Below are positions 1 through 11,215 of a stretch of 64,000 nucleotides of DNA, one piece after another (within the stretch, counting starts at the first letter, position 1; each line of letters opens with the position of its first letter). The translations under genes and the position numbers were made by a program. Source of the stretch: Cepaea nemoralis (lineage: Eukaryota; Mollusca; Gastropoda; Stylommatophora; Helicidae); NCBI GenBank assembly GCA_014155875.1, contig JACEFZ010016113.1:253501-317500 (forward strand). Reading direction: 5' to 3'. The notes beneath the pieces were generated by a model that was given only the letters and a program-made list of their open reading frames with translations, was not told the DNA's origin and made no database searches.

Positions 1-690
1 AATGATGAGTTAGTTGGGGGAACTATGCTTCAACAGGGGATAAAGGGCAGAAGAGAGACAACATAGTTACAACAACAGTGGTATGCAATGATGAGTTAGT
101 TGGGGGAACTATGCTTCAACAGGGGATAAAGGGCAGAAGAGAGACAACATAGTTACAACAACAGTGGTATGCAATGATGAGTTAGTTCCGGGAAACTATG
201 CTTCAACAGGGGATAAAGGGCAGAAGAGAGACAACATAGTTACAACAGCAGTGGTATGCAATGATGAGTTAGTTACGGGAACTATGCTTCAACAGGGGAT
301 AAAGGGCAGAAGAGAGACAACATAGTTACAACAACAGTGGTATGCAATGATGAGTTAGTTACGGGAACTATGCTTCAACAGGGGATAAAGGGCAGAAGAG
401 AGACAACATAGTTACAACAGCAGTGGTATGCAATGATGAGTTAGGTTACGGGAACTATGCTTCAACAGGGGATAAAGGGCAGAAGAGAGACAACATAGTT
501 ACAACAACAGTGGTATGCAATGATGAGTTAGTTACGGGAACTATGCTTCAACAGGGGATAAAGGGCAGAAGAGAGACAACATAGTTACAACAACAGTGGT
601 ATGCAATGATGAGTTAGTTGGGGGAACTATGCTTCAACAGGGGATAAAGGGCAGAAGAGAGACAACATAGTTACAACAGCAGTGGTATGC
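1..690. repeat. 86-bp tandem repeat, 8 copies
   Basis: Eight head-to-tail copies of an 86-bp unit start at about 1, 87, 173, 260, 346, 432, 519 and 605. Each unit begins aatgatgagttagtt and ends cagtggtatgc. Copies differ by few substitutions (tggggg, tccggg or tacggg after gttagt; caacaacag or caacagcag) and by single-base indels. The array may extend left of the window. Part of the unit resembles a single dispersed sequence near 60335-60385, so the array probably arose from an interspersed repeat. Confidence 0.95.
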
Positions 691-749
691 ACAGTTGGGT
701 CTTCACTTATTACTATACAATGAAATAGAAAGCTATGTTATAAACATAT

Positions 750-939
750 AATAGATCATGACATAATGAGGTGAGAGTGACCAGTTCAATAGATCATGAC
801 ATAATGAGGTGAGGGTGACCAGTTCAATAGATCATGACATAATGAGGTGAGGGTGACCAGTTCAATAGATCATGACATAATGAGGTGAGGGTGACCAGTT
901 CAATAGATCATGACATAATGAGGTGAGGGTGGCCAGTTC
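750..939. repeat. 38-bp tandem repeat, 5 copies
   Basis: Five near-identical copies of a 38-bp unit beginning aatagatcatgacataatg start at 750, 788, 826, 864 and 902. The first carries gagagtgacc and the last gagggtggcc; otherwise they are identical, so expansion is recent. Confidence 0.95.
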
Positions 940-940
940 A

Positions 941-2140
941 CTTTTTCTCAGCCTTTAGCTTGCTAGATTATTTCTGAAACTATATAGTGCCCGCTTTTAT
1001 TAGGCTGGGCCATTCTCAGAGCTCTGCTTCAGTGAAACACAAGCCCTCACCCATCTCACTGCAAGCAGTCTACCTATAGCTGTCTCCTACACCACCCACC
1101 ATGTCATCCTCACATTATTCATCACTGTTTCCAATTCTCTTTTCCATGTTATTTTGGGTCTTCTTCTATTTCTTTAGCTGTGTGGTTCCAGAGGCAGGAT
1201 GAAGAACATATCATTCAAAAATGTGCTCCACAGTCCATCGTGAAGCAATATGCAGCTAATGACTGTCATCCGCTGGAGTAATTATTTTTTCAAATTTGTT
1301 CTGCACACAAAGTGAGACTTTACAAACACCCTATATTAACAAGTTAGAGGCTTGCTCATTGGAAACAAATCATGTCAATACCATAGAATGAACTCCCATC
1401 ACTATCTTTGTGAGCAAGTGCACAAACCACAATGCTACCGTGATCCCTTGACATGTATATAACCACAGTAAGTGTGCATGCAGGTATAAGCAATACTACA
1501 GCAGATACAGTTGTAAGGTCTGACTCCCTGTGACTTAACAAATAACAGATTATGGTATTATGAGGTGAGGAGCCCTAGTCACATTCTCACAATAGTAAAT
1601 ATTGGGATATGAATTAACCAGTGTTTTAAAAAAAAAGCGACCAAAAGTAGGAAGCTGCTATTGGTCTGTAATGTGATAGAACCATTACATTTTGTAGGCC
1701 TGATTGCATGGGGGTATAGGTGAACAGTCTTTTCCTCTGTTAAAGAATGTCAAATGCAGTCATCGAACCCTCATCTAAGCACTCATGAAATTATCAGCAC
1801 AGCCGCTTATCAACTACACTAACGCCCACCAGTGTTTTAAGACACAAATATGTCAAGTAATTTTACCACAGGGCCACAATATTTGTGGAAGGCTTCAGTT
1901 GATTAGAAAGAATGACAACATACAGTGCATCAAGAAGAACATTGACAAGGCTGCAATCACAAATGTGAATGTCCACTACTCTTAAACAATGTCACACAGA
2001 CAAATGGCTGCAGCCATGAAACAAGACATCTATCCAGCCCCGACTGCCAGGACTTGTGCATCAATCAAATCTGCTCACTGTAGCTGCAGCAGCCCAGAAC
2101 CATTAAATAGATTAAACAAATGACCCATGTACACTTACTG
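941..2140. other. No gene seen
   Basis: No open frame longer than about 65 codons shows conserved composition or recognisable motifs, and I see no known repeat here. It contains a short A run near 1628 and is otherwise AT-rich intergenic sequence. Confidence 0.5.
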
Positions 2141-2149
2141 AGTTGTGAT

Positions 2150-2400
2150 GGGTATACAGTGCTGGCCCCATACTTGTATTGACCACTGATCATTTGATGG
2201 GCAATGTGGTCAGTATCATACCAGTTGCCTTGACTTCCGAGTAAATCTCCTGGTAGCCATTTTAGGCTGAGTTGGCCTGGGAGCCCAGATCAATATTACA
2301 AATTTGTTTTGGTGAGCATTTGAAGACATCACCTCCACGCCGGCAAGCCAGTATGATAGTCAGTCCACTACCCTGGCTCCTGAACCATCAAGGACCATCA
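2150..2400 (-). repeat. SINE-V type repeat, minus orientation
   Basis: Shares the blocks ggtcagtatcataccag, ggctgagttggcctgggag and a tRNA-like head near 2340-2400 with copies at 7190-7450, 44050-44335, 47590-47765 and 54370-54500. The right end resembles an inverted tRNA-derived promoter region. Degenerate; the ends are approximate. Confidence 0.6.
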
Positions 2401-2639
2401 CTCAAATACCTCATTTTGACTGGGAACTTGTAACAGGAACTACAAATCCACATTAAAAGTAGCCCAAAGCAGGGTTAATGTCAAAAGTAGAAATAATCAG
2501 CCCAATAGGCATCATTTGCGTTCCTTTGTCATCTGAGAGTCTGTCTCTGAGCACTGGGATGAAGTCCGTTGACAATGAGATACCTACAACCCTTGTAGGA
2601 AACATGACCAGCCTAGATTTGACCCCAGCTAGTCTAATT

Positions 2640-2917
2640 GTGCTGTGCTGAATCATGACCTTCTCCTTCCTTTTCTGTTTTTATTTCCCAATGGAGCATA
2701 GCCCCCCCCCACCTCCTCCACCCCTCACTCAAGCCAAGCCATTTAATAACTTGTTCATGACTGGCTGCATCTTGCAGCTTAAGGTTTCTATGGACTCAAG
2801 TGACCTTTATTTTACTGGCACCTTGCCATCTTGACAGATGACAGTTTGTTACACTGTGCTTCAAAAAGAGCATATTACTATAACCCATGGTGGGGACCAG
2901 GGATGGAGCTATGCCTC
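2640..2917 (+). repeat. Dispersed repeat R-A, 5' part, interrupted by a LINE
   Basis: Contains actggcaccttgccatcttg, a block ending gggatggagctatgcctc, and an upstream block with tggagcatagcc. The same order is found inverted at 3880-4330, in a copy upstream of DHX29 at 40310-40700, and in pieces at 11940-12020 and 28380-28480. The repeat stops at the LINE tail at 2918 and resumes after 3447, so the LINE inserted into it. The class is unknown; no coding sequence seen. Confidence 0.6.
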
Positions 2918-3447
2918 AATCAATCAATCATGTGCCATGCCGGAAAGCATGGGCGGTCATGACTCGCCATTTCACTCGATCACCAGCGTCGTGGATCAGC
3001 TCAGTTTTCCTGTCTCGTCCATGCCATGTGGCCAAGCCATCCAGGTATTTTCCTCTCAGTCTTCCTCTTGGTCTGTTCCCTTCGATCTTGCCAGTTGTCA
3101 CTAAGTTCTCCAATCCATTTCTTCTCATAACATGTCCAAAAAATTGTGACTGTCTACGTCTAATTTCTCTAATCAATTTACAATTTTCATTTGTCTCCTG
3201 TAGTACTTGGTCATTGGTTTTTCTGTCTGTCCATGGTATTCTTGGCATTTTCCTCAGAAACCACATTTCTGCAGCCATCAGATGTTTTTCAGCTTGACTG
3301 CACATTGTCCAAGTTTCACACCCATACAAAAAAACAGGCTCTATGTATCCCCTCAACACTCTTTTTCTTGTTTCAATTGACATCTTTTTATTGGTCAAAA
3401 TGTTTTTCATCTTGCTAAAGGCTACTTTAGCAAGATGAAAAAAATTC
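2918..3447 (-). mobile_element. RTE-like LINE (RTE-A) 3' fragment
   Basis: Reading the minus strand, about 160 codons (3410-2928) remain open and encode the C-terminal region typical of RTE-like endonuclease/reverse transcriptases: LYGCETWTM, RIPWTDRKTND, FFGHVMRRNG, TGKIEGNRPRGR and YLDGLATWHGRD in order. The 3' end is the short tail (TGAT)n read on the minus strand (atcaatcaatca at 2918). The catalytic palm is missing, so this is a 5'-truncated, dead copy. It sits inside an R-A repeat and is one of the better preserved RTE-A copies. Confidence 0.85.
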
Positions 3448-3570
3448 TGACCAAAGCTCAGATCCTGGGCTGAATGGTAGAGACCATGTGTTGCCCATGC
3501 AGCATGATCCCTCTCTCAGCCTAACTACACTTTACCCCAAAGGTAACACCAATTCATCTACTACTACTCA
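3448..3570 (+). repeat. Dispersed repeat R-A, 3' part
   Basis: Continues the R-A repeat after the LINE insertion: gggctgaatggtagagacc, tgttgcccatgcagcat and a block with ggtaacaccaat. The same order is seen at 40370-40480. From 3571 to 3880 I see nothing recognisable. Confidence 0.6.
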
Positions 3571-3879
3571 GGTAGTCAGTCTCAAGCGAAACCTCCTTAG
3601 TTGCCTTTTAATGACATTTTAAGACAGGTTACAGTGTTACTATTCCTTGCCTCCCTTGCAGACCACAATAACAGAAGACAACATTTTGTACATTTGTACA
3701 ATATATACTAGTCTTACCCTTCCACTGCTTCCTTCAGGAACAGAATTTTTACTACACTCATTATCCCAAAACGTGTCTGAAAAATACAATAAAAACACAA
3801 TTGTTACTATAATTATTTACTAGATTTCTGTCAGGTCTTAGTCAGATATAACAGTACATGGTACTATCTTTCTGTTAGC

Positions 3880-4330
3880 GCCAAATGTTTGGCGGCACTC
3901 ACCAAACCCAACACCCCAAATTGTGCCAACAGCTTCGAGCGGAGAAGCACAATTGGGAAATTTAAGAAATGCAACATAAAGACTACATGCCATGGCAGGG
4001 AAGACCAAGCCCTAAGCCTTGGGCAGCAATAGGTCTAGTATTGAAGCTCCGACAAGCGGACAGTTAGAGCATAGCTTTGCTGATCTGGCAGCTTGTCTTG
4101 TTCCAGATGTACTAGTGTTACACTTTCTCTCGAATAAACTAGGCAGGCCGAGAGAGGGATCATGCTGCAAGGGCAACACATGGTCTCTACAATTCAACCC
4201 AGGCTTTGTGCTATAGAGAGGTATTAACTCCATCCCTGGTCCCCGCCTTGGGTTGTAGTTATTATGCGTTTTTTAAGCACAATGTAACAAACTATCCTCT
4301 GTCAAGACGGCCAGGTGCCAGTGCAATAGA
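3880..4330 (-). repeat. Dispersed repeat R-A, inverted copy
   Basis: Reverse complement of the R-A sequence at 40310-40700 and 2640-3570. Shared blocks include ggtctctacaattcaaccca, ccatccctggtccccg and gacggccaggtgcca. With the plus-oriented copy at 2640-3570 it forms a loose inverted pair. Short open frames on both strands here (4012-4233) lack motif support and are treated as chance. Confidence 0.6.
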
Positions 4331-4585
4331 GTATTTACTAGATAATTCTACACGTGCTTCAGAGAGCTTCACCTGACATCATCATGTTATAAGTGAATTA
4401 CAATGAACTATTTGGTCAAGTCTTTGGCAGAGTAATTCAACAAGAATTTCTGTTAGGTTTGCTTTCCCCAAATTTTGATTTATTAGAATTTGAATACCAT
4501 AAACTTCCAGAATAAATAACGAGTGCCTGGAACAGGTTTAGGAACGTAGAATTGTATATTAAAATATAAGAAGGAGGCAGTGTTC

Positions 4586-4790
4586 TTTAGTCATGCCATG
4601 AGAAGAGGGGCATTGAAAACATGATCAGTGGTAGAAGAGGCAGGAGCAGACTGAGATGCAATGCTGGATGGGATGGGGTGGTGGCATGGAGGAATATCAT
4701 CAGTGGAAATGATCCATAACACCAGGGACTGAGATCTGTGGCGATGCATGAGCACCTCCATCAGTTTCAAGGCACATGATGATGATGATG
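4586..4790 (+). mobile_element. RTE-like LINE (RTE-B) 3' end relic
   Basis: Plus-strand relic with the blocks catgagaagaggggcattg, gtggcatggaggaatatcat and gactgagatctgtgg, then gcacatgatgatgatgatgg as the 3' tail. The block order matches 32860-33470, 41960-42170 and 54480-54990. No intact frame. From 4791 to 5734 I see no gene or recognisable repeat. Confidence 0.7.
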
Positions 4791-5734
4791 GTGATCCCTT
4801 CTTTGACCCCGTGCCCAACAGGCACTGGCCAAGACCTTGGAGTACCTCTCAATGGTGCAACCTACCCACGGACTGGGCTCCCAGCCTGGATAATACTCCA
4901 AGGATGGCCATGTGTCTTCTTAGATGTGAAGCTCATGTATCAGACATTCAAACCCTGCTGGTGACCGAGCTTGGAGTGGGGGAGAAAAGCTCTGCAACAC
5001 AATTCCCATAAAGATGATACTTCAGTACTGGGTAGGGAGAAATGTCACTAGCATTAGCTTGATAGAAGCAAATCCTTTTCAAGGCGCAGGCAACATTAAT
5101 GCCAACGTACAGAACTCAAGAGTCACAATTGAGTTTTCTAGAGGTCTTGCAGCCAACAAACCATCTGATTCACCCCCAGTCTATCTGCAAGGCAATAGGT
5201 GCGTTATCTCTTTGAGCCTAATCCTTACCATTCCACTGTACATACCTGGGCAACTGGAATTTGCCATGCTATTTGAAGTGGAGCTCTTGAGGTACATTCT
5301 TCTTCTCCTGCCTTTCATCTCCCAACGAAGCATAGACTCATCAACCAACTCACACGAAGCCATGTGTTGACTTTTTCATGATAGATTGGATTTAGCTGCT
5401 AAAGTGTTCTACGAGATAAGGTTCTTGAGGTACAAGGGGACACACAATCTCCTCTACCACTACATGGTGCATGCATAGGAGAGGAGCAACTTCAGGTGCA
5501 TAGTTGAAACTGACACCATGGTTGGCACAGATACAGAGATGAGAATTTACTCCATGGACTGTTAGTCGTTAGTGGCGGTTCTAACTTCACAGGCCACCTC
5601 ATAACGTTCTGTTCCTGTGCCAGTGAATATCACACCTATGTGAAAAGTGGAACAGACAGTGCATACTCCAGCCTTCCCCTTCTCATTACATGCTTAAAGA
5701 ATGCGGACTGTTTTATTCTGATGAGAGTAATGAA

Positions 5735-5905
5735 TTCTCCTTGTGAGTTGATTTCTTGCAAGATATCTTCATTGTTCTTTCTATCTGTCTACAGTGCTCT
5801 CATCATTCTTCAATAAAACCACATCTCTGCAGTTCCTACATAATTTCTCACTTGTCTGCTAATTATCCACGATTCACTTCTATACATCAGGAGTGGCTCA
5901 ATATA
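5735..5905 (-). mobile_element. Degenerate RTE-like LINE fragment
   Basis: Minus-strand translation gives pieces like the finger/thumb connection seen in the better copies (a YIEP-like segment, a W-x-I-S-R-Q-like segment, AEMWF). Heavily mutated with several stops; boundaries approximate. The flank 5906-6315 shows nothing recognisable. Confidence 0.5.
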
Positions 5906-6315
5906 GCTTGCTAATTTTTATTCCCCATGATTCCATAGTATCATGTATTAATATAATTACTTTAGTGTCACATCCTTACTATTATTTTAATGTTATGGTT
6001 TATATTTTTTCCTCATCCTCTGTTTTTTGTAACTGTAACTGTATAAAGTTGACTTTGTGTTTTCCAACTGTTTAATGACAAAGGTGATGATTATGCAAAG
6101 AAATTGTATAAACTTGCCTTACCATGAGTAAAACATGCGTTGCCTTGTACAGCGGACACTTCTTTCGTTGCAGGTAACATGACAGCTCTGGCTTCCAATG
6201 AATCAGGAGCAAAAGAGATCCTAGACTCAAGACTACTAACAGCCAAAACAGACATTTCTTCCGAGTAGAATCAATGTAACCCCAACAAATCTGCAAAGCA
6301 AAACATGAATATATG

Positions 6316-6412
6316 ATCAATCAATCAATCAATCATGTGCCATGCCGGAAAGCGTGGGCGGTCATGATTCGCCATTTCACTCGATCACCAGAGTCGTGGA
6401 TCAGCTCAGTGG
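6316..6412 (-). mobile_element. RTE-A extreme 3' end, minus orientation
   Basis: Starts with the tail atcaatcaatcaatca, then catgtgccatgccggaaagc and cgatcaccagagtcgtgg, nearly identical to 2918-3010. Only about 100 bp of the element remain. It lies head-to-head with a plus-oriented copy at 6455-6725. Confidence 0.8.
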
Positions 6413-6454
6413 GAAATCTGGCTTACCAAATCACAATGTAATTCAAATATAATG

Positions 6455-6725
6455 TTATGTACATAAAGTTTTGTAAATTGATTAGAGAACTTAGATGTAG
6501 AGAGTACAGATTTTGGGGGTACATTATGAGGTAAAATAAACTCAATGACAACTGGCAGAATTGATAGGAAAAGAGCAAGGTGGAGGCAGTAAGATAAATA
6601 GCAAGGTTGGGCCACATGGCACAATTGGAACAAAAACACAGACCTGATCCAAGACTTTAGTGACTGTGTGAAATGGTAAAACATGACCACCCATGCTTAT
6701 CGGACCAGCACATGATAATGATGAA
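6455..6725 (+). mobile_element. RTE-A 3' end relic, plus orientation
   Basis: Contains gattagagaacttagatgta, acaactggcagaattg, gccacatggcac, and the 3' terminus ggaccagcacatgataatga. Decayed relative to 9335-9755. With 6316-6412 it makes an inverted arrangement of the same element end. Confidence 0.7.
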
Positions 6726-6898
6726 ATATCTATCATTTTCATCAGGCAAAAAGACACGGCAAATGGGTTTAACACCGGGTTTAGTTTACAATGAGTACAC
6801 AGCAATGGGTTATATTATCAGGTACAGACTACAGAGATAGACCAACACAGAATACCACAACACGATGAATCCTTATAACTGAATTATCCACATATGTG

Positions 6899-7125
6899 CC
6901 AGCTCTGTAGCAAAGGGATTATGAATGGCATTCGTACCACTTTCAAAACATAGCTGCGGGCGATTTGGAAACAGATGACTTGCACTGGTTTTCATACAAT
7001 GGCATGAGTGCAGGTCATTCAGAAAGCAATGACAAACTACTGAACCTAAACTTATCAAGAAATCACAAACAGCCAAAAATACTGGCGTTAACTGTGACGT
7101 CATGTAAAGGATATGCAACTAACAT
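6899..7125 (+). repeat. SINE-X copy
   Basis: tRNA-derived SINE: degenerate head (tgtagcaaagggattatg, then ttcaaaacat at the B-box position), a body with gggcgatttggaaacag and agaaagcaatgacaaactac, and the typical 3' end aaaggatatgcaactaacat. The same layout is seen at 27290-27480, 53305-53534 (inverted) and 63042-63272. Confidence 0.8.
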
Positions 7126-7189
7126 ATTTTCTGTATATTGTGTATGTTGTGAGCGAAGTAAAATAGCTGATTGTTGTTAATGTCATCAA

Positions 7190-7450
7190 CCTAATGTCGC
7201 CTAGGATCCCACCCTTCGGCCCAATACCATATATAGTGCTAGCTCCATATTTTACACACCAACTGGGACTTGATGGGTAATGTGGTCAATATCGTGCCAG
7301 ATGCCTTTGCTTCCCATATTTTATGGTGGCTATTTTAGCCAGGTCAACTTGGGAGCTCAAGTCAATTTTTGTGAAAATCACTGCCTCAAGGAAGATTAAA
7401 AAACATGACCACTGTGCTGCTAGCCGTTACGCTATCCCACCCGTTACCAC
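7190..7450 (-). repeat. SINE-V copy, minus orientation
   Basis: Blocks gggtaatgtggtcaatatcg, cagatgcctttgcttccc and ggtcaacttgggagctc match 2150-2400 and 54370-54500. The right end (near 7410-7450) holds the inverted tRNA-like head. Directly abuts SINE-X. Confidence 0.65.
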
Positions 7451-8544
7451 CAACACCCTACCCCACCTCACCCAATTAGTAAACAGTTGACAAAAAATAC
7501 AGTGACACTACAATGTGTATGAAACCTTGCCCACGTAGCCACAAAATGATAAAACATAATATATTAACAATATGAATGCGACATTTCAATTAAATTTCAA
7601 TCACCTTCATCAAGTCTAACAGCTCAATCACATAAAACATCACAGGCCATGGCCACGTACTCGGTCAAAGCAAATAAGTTGTATAATTACAAAGGGATTG
7701 TAAGTGACAAAATATATGTCTATGGTATGTGCCAAGTAGCAGGTGTGACGCAATAGAATAAATTATAAATAGCAGAGAATCCCAAAAACAAAACGCTAAG
7801 AAAACCAAGCACATGACGTGTCAACACAGAAACGTCATCAAAGATCATCAACATAAACAACAGTAGACTGACGTGGGAAATTCTACAGAGCTCGTGTTGA
7901 TTTACGAAATATCAGTCGGCTTAACACAGGCTTTATACCGCATTAGTGGCTGAATTAGTAATTGGAATGGACGAAACATTCTGTGGACACAACGTGTATC
8001 GAAGCTATAAATAAACAGGCGGATAAACGCAGAATCTTGATGTCTGAAGATTGGCAGAAAGGACGTTGCAAAGATGGAGAGAAGGACGTCTGGACGAGCA
8101 AGGACATTATTTTATAATTCGAGTGTAGATGGCTTTGGACATGTTGCTAATATTCATTTTAATTATACTACTGCCCACCTGGTCAAAAGAGGCACAGTAG
8201 ATCATTGTGTATTAATGTAAATGTTGCAAGCCTGAGCACTGCGGAGAATAAACAATGTTTTAACCTTCAAAGTCCATTGGAGTAGATTCCTTCTTCAGTT
8301 CAGGTTTGGCTTCTTGAATCTGCAGTTGACGACTGTTACTTACGAGTCATATTTGTTATAAAGTTATACTGTTGGAATTAATATTATTTGCCCCGAGATG
8401 TCGTTTGGCAGTATGTATAGTCCACACTGTCTTTAAAACTTATTTGCACAAATCTACATTTACAGCTGTTTTCTTATGCAAATGAATACAACACAACACT
8501 GGAGGAAAACACAACAAAAACATTTATAAAATAGCATGGCAGGA
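7451..8544. other. No gene seen; TATA and poly(A)-like signals
   Basis: No coding capacity recognised. A TATA-like motif (gctataaataaacagg, near 8005) is followed about 240 bp later by gagaataaacaatg, a poly(A)-signal-like motif at about 8245. This spacing would fit a solo LTR or a decayed promoter, but I could not find matching TG/CA ends with a target duplication. Confidence 0.3.
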
Positions 8545-9118
8545 GACACAGACTTTCACCCAAGCATGTCTTCTTAGTGATTCCATGAGTTTGCTAAGGA
8601 AGATCGAGATGGGTTGGGCCAGAAGGTAATGGGTTGAATCTCTGAGGAGGTTAAGACTGACTAATGTCTTATACATTTTTGTGCCAGGGCACGCTGGTGT
8701 AAGAGAAAACACATGAGCAGATAGATCCTGAAATGCCCGCAGGGAGGCAGAATGAGTAAATGGCTCATGGGATGGATATACTCTGCAACTTTGGCCTAAC
8801 TGTATGAATATCACGTTAAACTGGGTGAAGCTAGACTAGAGCACCCCAGGACTGCTACCTGGTCAAAAAAGCACGCTGTAGCCGGATGTGTTGGCCTACG
8901 GGTTTCGGCCCAAGGGCGCATAACAGACACACCGCAATCACATCTGAAAAAAACACTCCGGATGAACGAAAAGAAGAAGAAGACTAGAGCACCGTGAGGA
9001 CAGCCAAAGGAGAATAGTCAACCAACACAGAACTGGTGAGGGAGATACTGAGGACAGGATCCAAACACTTATGGACTAATAGTTTGATGTGAAATGAGGA
9101 TGACCTGATGACTAACTA
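8545..9118 (+). pseudogene. I-clade LINE 3' relic (RNase H part)
   Basis: Plus-strand remnant of the same I-clade family as 55930-59783. It carries the RNase H signature ttttgtgccagggcacgctg (FVPGHAG-like), an SDSM-like segment at about 8580, the C-terminal block gaatagtcaaccaacacaga, and a 3' end ggatgacctgatgactaact. Stops interrupt the frame (taa soon after HAGV) and a SINE-G copy is inserted inside. It is one of the oldest copies in the window. Confidence 0.75.
8846..8980 (+). repeat. SINE-G insertion with 13-bp TSD
   Basis: A 135-bp insertion inside the LINE relic, flanked by a perfect 13-bp direct repeat agactagagcacc at 8833-8845 and 8981-8993. The body has ggatgtgttggcctacgg and cactccggatgaacg, and ends in an (AAG)n tail. 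A second copy at 54573-54721 has its own TSD. No convincing tRNA, 7SL or 5S head was recognised. Confidence 0.85.
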
Positions 9119-9334
9119 AAAAATACCTACCAGTTCTTCATCTGTGCCTTTGTTTAAAATACAATATGTCTGCAGCAGAGACTTCTGGGGTGTGAGTTCT
9201 ATTGAGTTCCTGCTATCTGCAATGAGAAATAATAATAAAACATGTGACGACTCAGCTTGGAATAGAGTCTCCTGCTTATTACAATACTTCGACATTTCAG
9301 CACTATTTCAACCTTGTTAATTAATGTAGTAATT

Positions 9335-9755
9335 AGAACCTGTGCTTTTGTATGGATGTGAAGCGTGGACAATGAGCAAACAGGCTGAAAAACTTATGAT
9401 GACTGTGGAAATGTGGTTTCTGAGGAAAATGTAAAGAATACCATGGACAGACATAAAAACCAATGAACAAGTCCTAGAAGAAACAAATGAAAATCATAAA
9501 CTGATTAGAGAAATTAGATGTAGACAGTCAACATTTTTTGGTCACGTTATGAGAAGAAATGGATTGGAGAATTTGGTGACAACTGGCAAGATTTAGGGGA
9601 AAAGAACAAGAAGAAGGCAGAGAAGTAAATACCTGGATGGCTTGACCACGTGGCATGGTCAAGACAAGAACACTGAGCTGATCACAACTCTGGTGATCGA
9701 GTGAGATGGCGTGACATGACCGTCCACACTTACCGGCATGGCACATGATGATGAT
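9335..9755 (+). mobile_element. RTE-A LINE 3' relic
   Basis: Plus-strand relic encoding the ordered motifs LYGCEAWTMS, AEMWF, an IPWTD-like block, FFGHVMRRNG and TWHG, with a stop after EENV-like residues and one just before the G-K-I-like segment. Ends ggcacatgatgatgatgaat, the usual 3' tail. From 9119 to 9334 and 9756 to 10279 I see no gene. Confidence 0.8.
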
Positions 9756-10279
9756 GAATTATTCTGAGCATGACCATTAGAAATAGTACTAGAAAGCTCG
9801 AATAGTGAGATCCACACGTCAACTTTCACTTTTGCCCACGCTGGTCTGATACCAGACACGTACGTAGTTATACTAGACATAACTAGGGTTGTCAAAATAC
9901 TGATGAGAAAATGAAATCATGATAGGATTAATGTAATCCAGCAGTAATCATACTGTTTAAGATAGCGCTATTGTGCTGCACTTTGAGATAATCATGCTAT
10001 AATCTCCCATGAGAATGAGTGATTATGTGTTCATGTACATTCTAATCCTTTTAATAATTATATTCATCAACAAACTCAATGGAGATGTTAACAACCTGAA
10101 GTTGGTTGCTGCTTGCTGTAAAAAGTAGCCTCGTTGACGTCTACAGGTGTAAACAACGAAGATTGTTTTTCACATACCAAATTTCCTCTTCTTCTTCTGT
10201 CCTACTGTTTTGCCTTGAAATGTCACAGACAGGAGGTAGATTTAATTTTCTGTTTTTTTTTTTGCTTATCGTGTTGCAT

Positions 10280-10626
10280 GCGCTAATGTTATATTTGATT
10301 TCTTTTACTCCATCTAGCCAAGTCTTCCTGGGTCATCCTCTCACCTTGTATCCAGCTGTTCTCATGTAGAATGCTCTAACCGCTGGTTTATTTTGTTCCA
10401 TTCTAGCTAAATGTCCAAATCATTTAATTCTTTGGTGATCTATCAAGTCAGTTATCAATTTGTTCTCTACATTTGTTCTTAGTTTCTCATTTGTCTCTCT
10501 ATCTCTTCTTCTTTTTGCAGCTGCATTTCTTACGCATTTCAAATCACTTGATGTGATTTTATAAGTGTGTGTTTCGAGTACAATCCATGTCTGGCACTGG
10601 TAAAAGTGCTGGGACAAATAAAGCAT
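10280..10626 (-). mobile_element. RTE-like LINE (RTE-C related) fragment, minus
   Basis: Minus-strand reading gives about 68 open codons (10626-10420) with CQTWIVLET, RRRDRETNEKLR and LIDHQRIK, which match the thumb/C-terminal part of RTE-like reverse transcriptases. It continues left as a decayed frame (WLDG-like segment near 10320). No palm domain. Confidence 0.65.
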
Positions 10627-10796
10627 CTATCAGCTTCTTATGTTCTTATCATAGGAATAAAATGTATCCGTGTGGAAACCAGTTTATAACTGGCATATTA
10701 AATAGTTCACGAGGTTAGGAAGATTGTGAGAGTGGAAACAAATGCCATCATAGAGTATTTTATAATGAAGACAATATCACATGCTCTTGAACACTG

Positions 10797-10798
10797 TC

Positions 10799-10853
<55 letters not shown>
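10797..10853. repeat. (TAA)n microsatellite
   Basis: About 18 uninterrupted AAT/TAA trinucleotides. Directly adjoins the 5' edge of the next LINE fragment. Confidence 0.98.
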
Positions 10854-10856
<3 letters not shown>

Positions 10857-10861
10857 GTTTA

Positions 10862-11215
10862 TTATTATACTCAAAGTATCAAGAAGAGATAAGATCAGAA
10901 ATGAAGAAATCAAGACTAAAGTGGGGGTTATAGCTGCACTAGATTTTATTACAAGGCAGCAAGTCAAATGGTTTGGCCATGAAAGTAGGTTACCAACTAA
11001 CAGTATACCACAACAAGCAATGATGTACAGACCAGAGGGAAGCAGAGGAAGAGGCCGACCACGTAAACGATGGACGCAGGGAATAACAGAGTCCATGGGA
11101 ATATCGATACATGAAGCCCATGAGCGGGCACTCTCCCGCTGTTTTTACTTCACCTCGACACCACAAGGTACAAGAGGAACATGATGAGATGAGATGAGAT
11201 AAGATGAGATGAATC
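10862..11215 (+). mobile_element. RTE-like LINE (RTE-C) 3' fragment
   Basis: Open for about 109 codons (10855-11184) with RRDKIRNEEIKTKV, WFGH, LPTNSIPQQAMMY and RGRGRPRKRW, followed by the stop and a (GATGA)n tail to 11211. A second copy lies inverted at 14337-15000. 5'-truncated, so only the C-terminal tip of the polyprotein remains. Confidence 0.8.

Noticed and set aside
1..690. CRISPR-like array
   Set aside because: Repeats are contiguous without unique spacers and the context is eukaryotic; ordinary tandem repeat.
2887..3418. Plus-strand frames over the RTE-A copy
   Set aside because: Antisense shadows of the LINE C-terminal frame on the minus strand.
4012..4233. Short frames on both strands in the R-A repeat
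   Set aside because: Repeat of unknown class with no conserved residues across copies.
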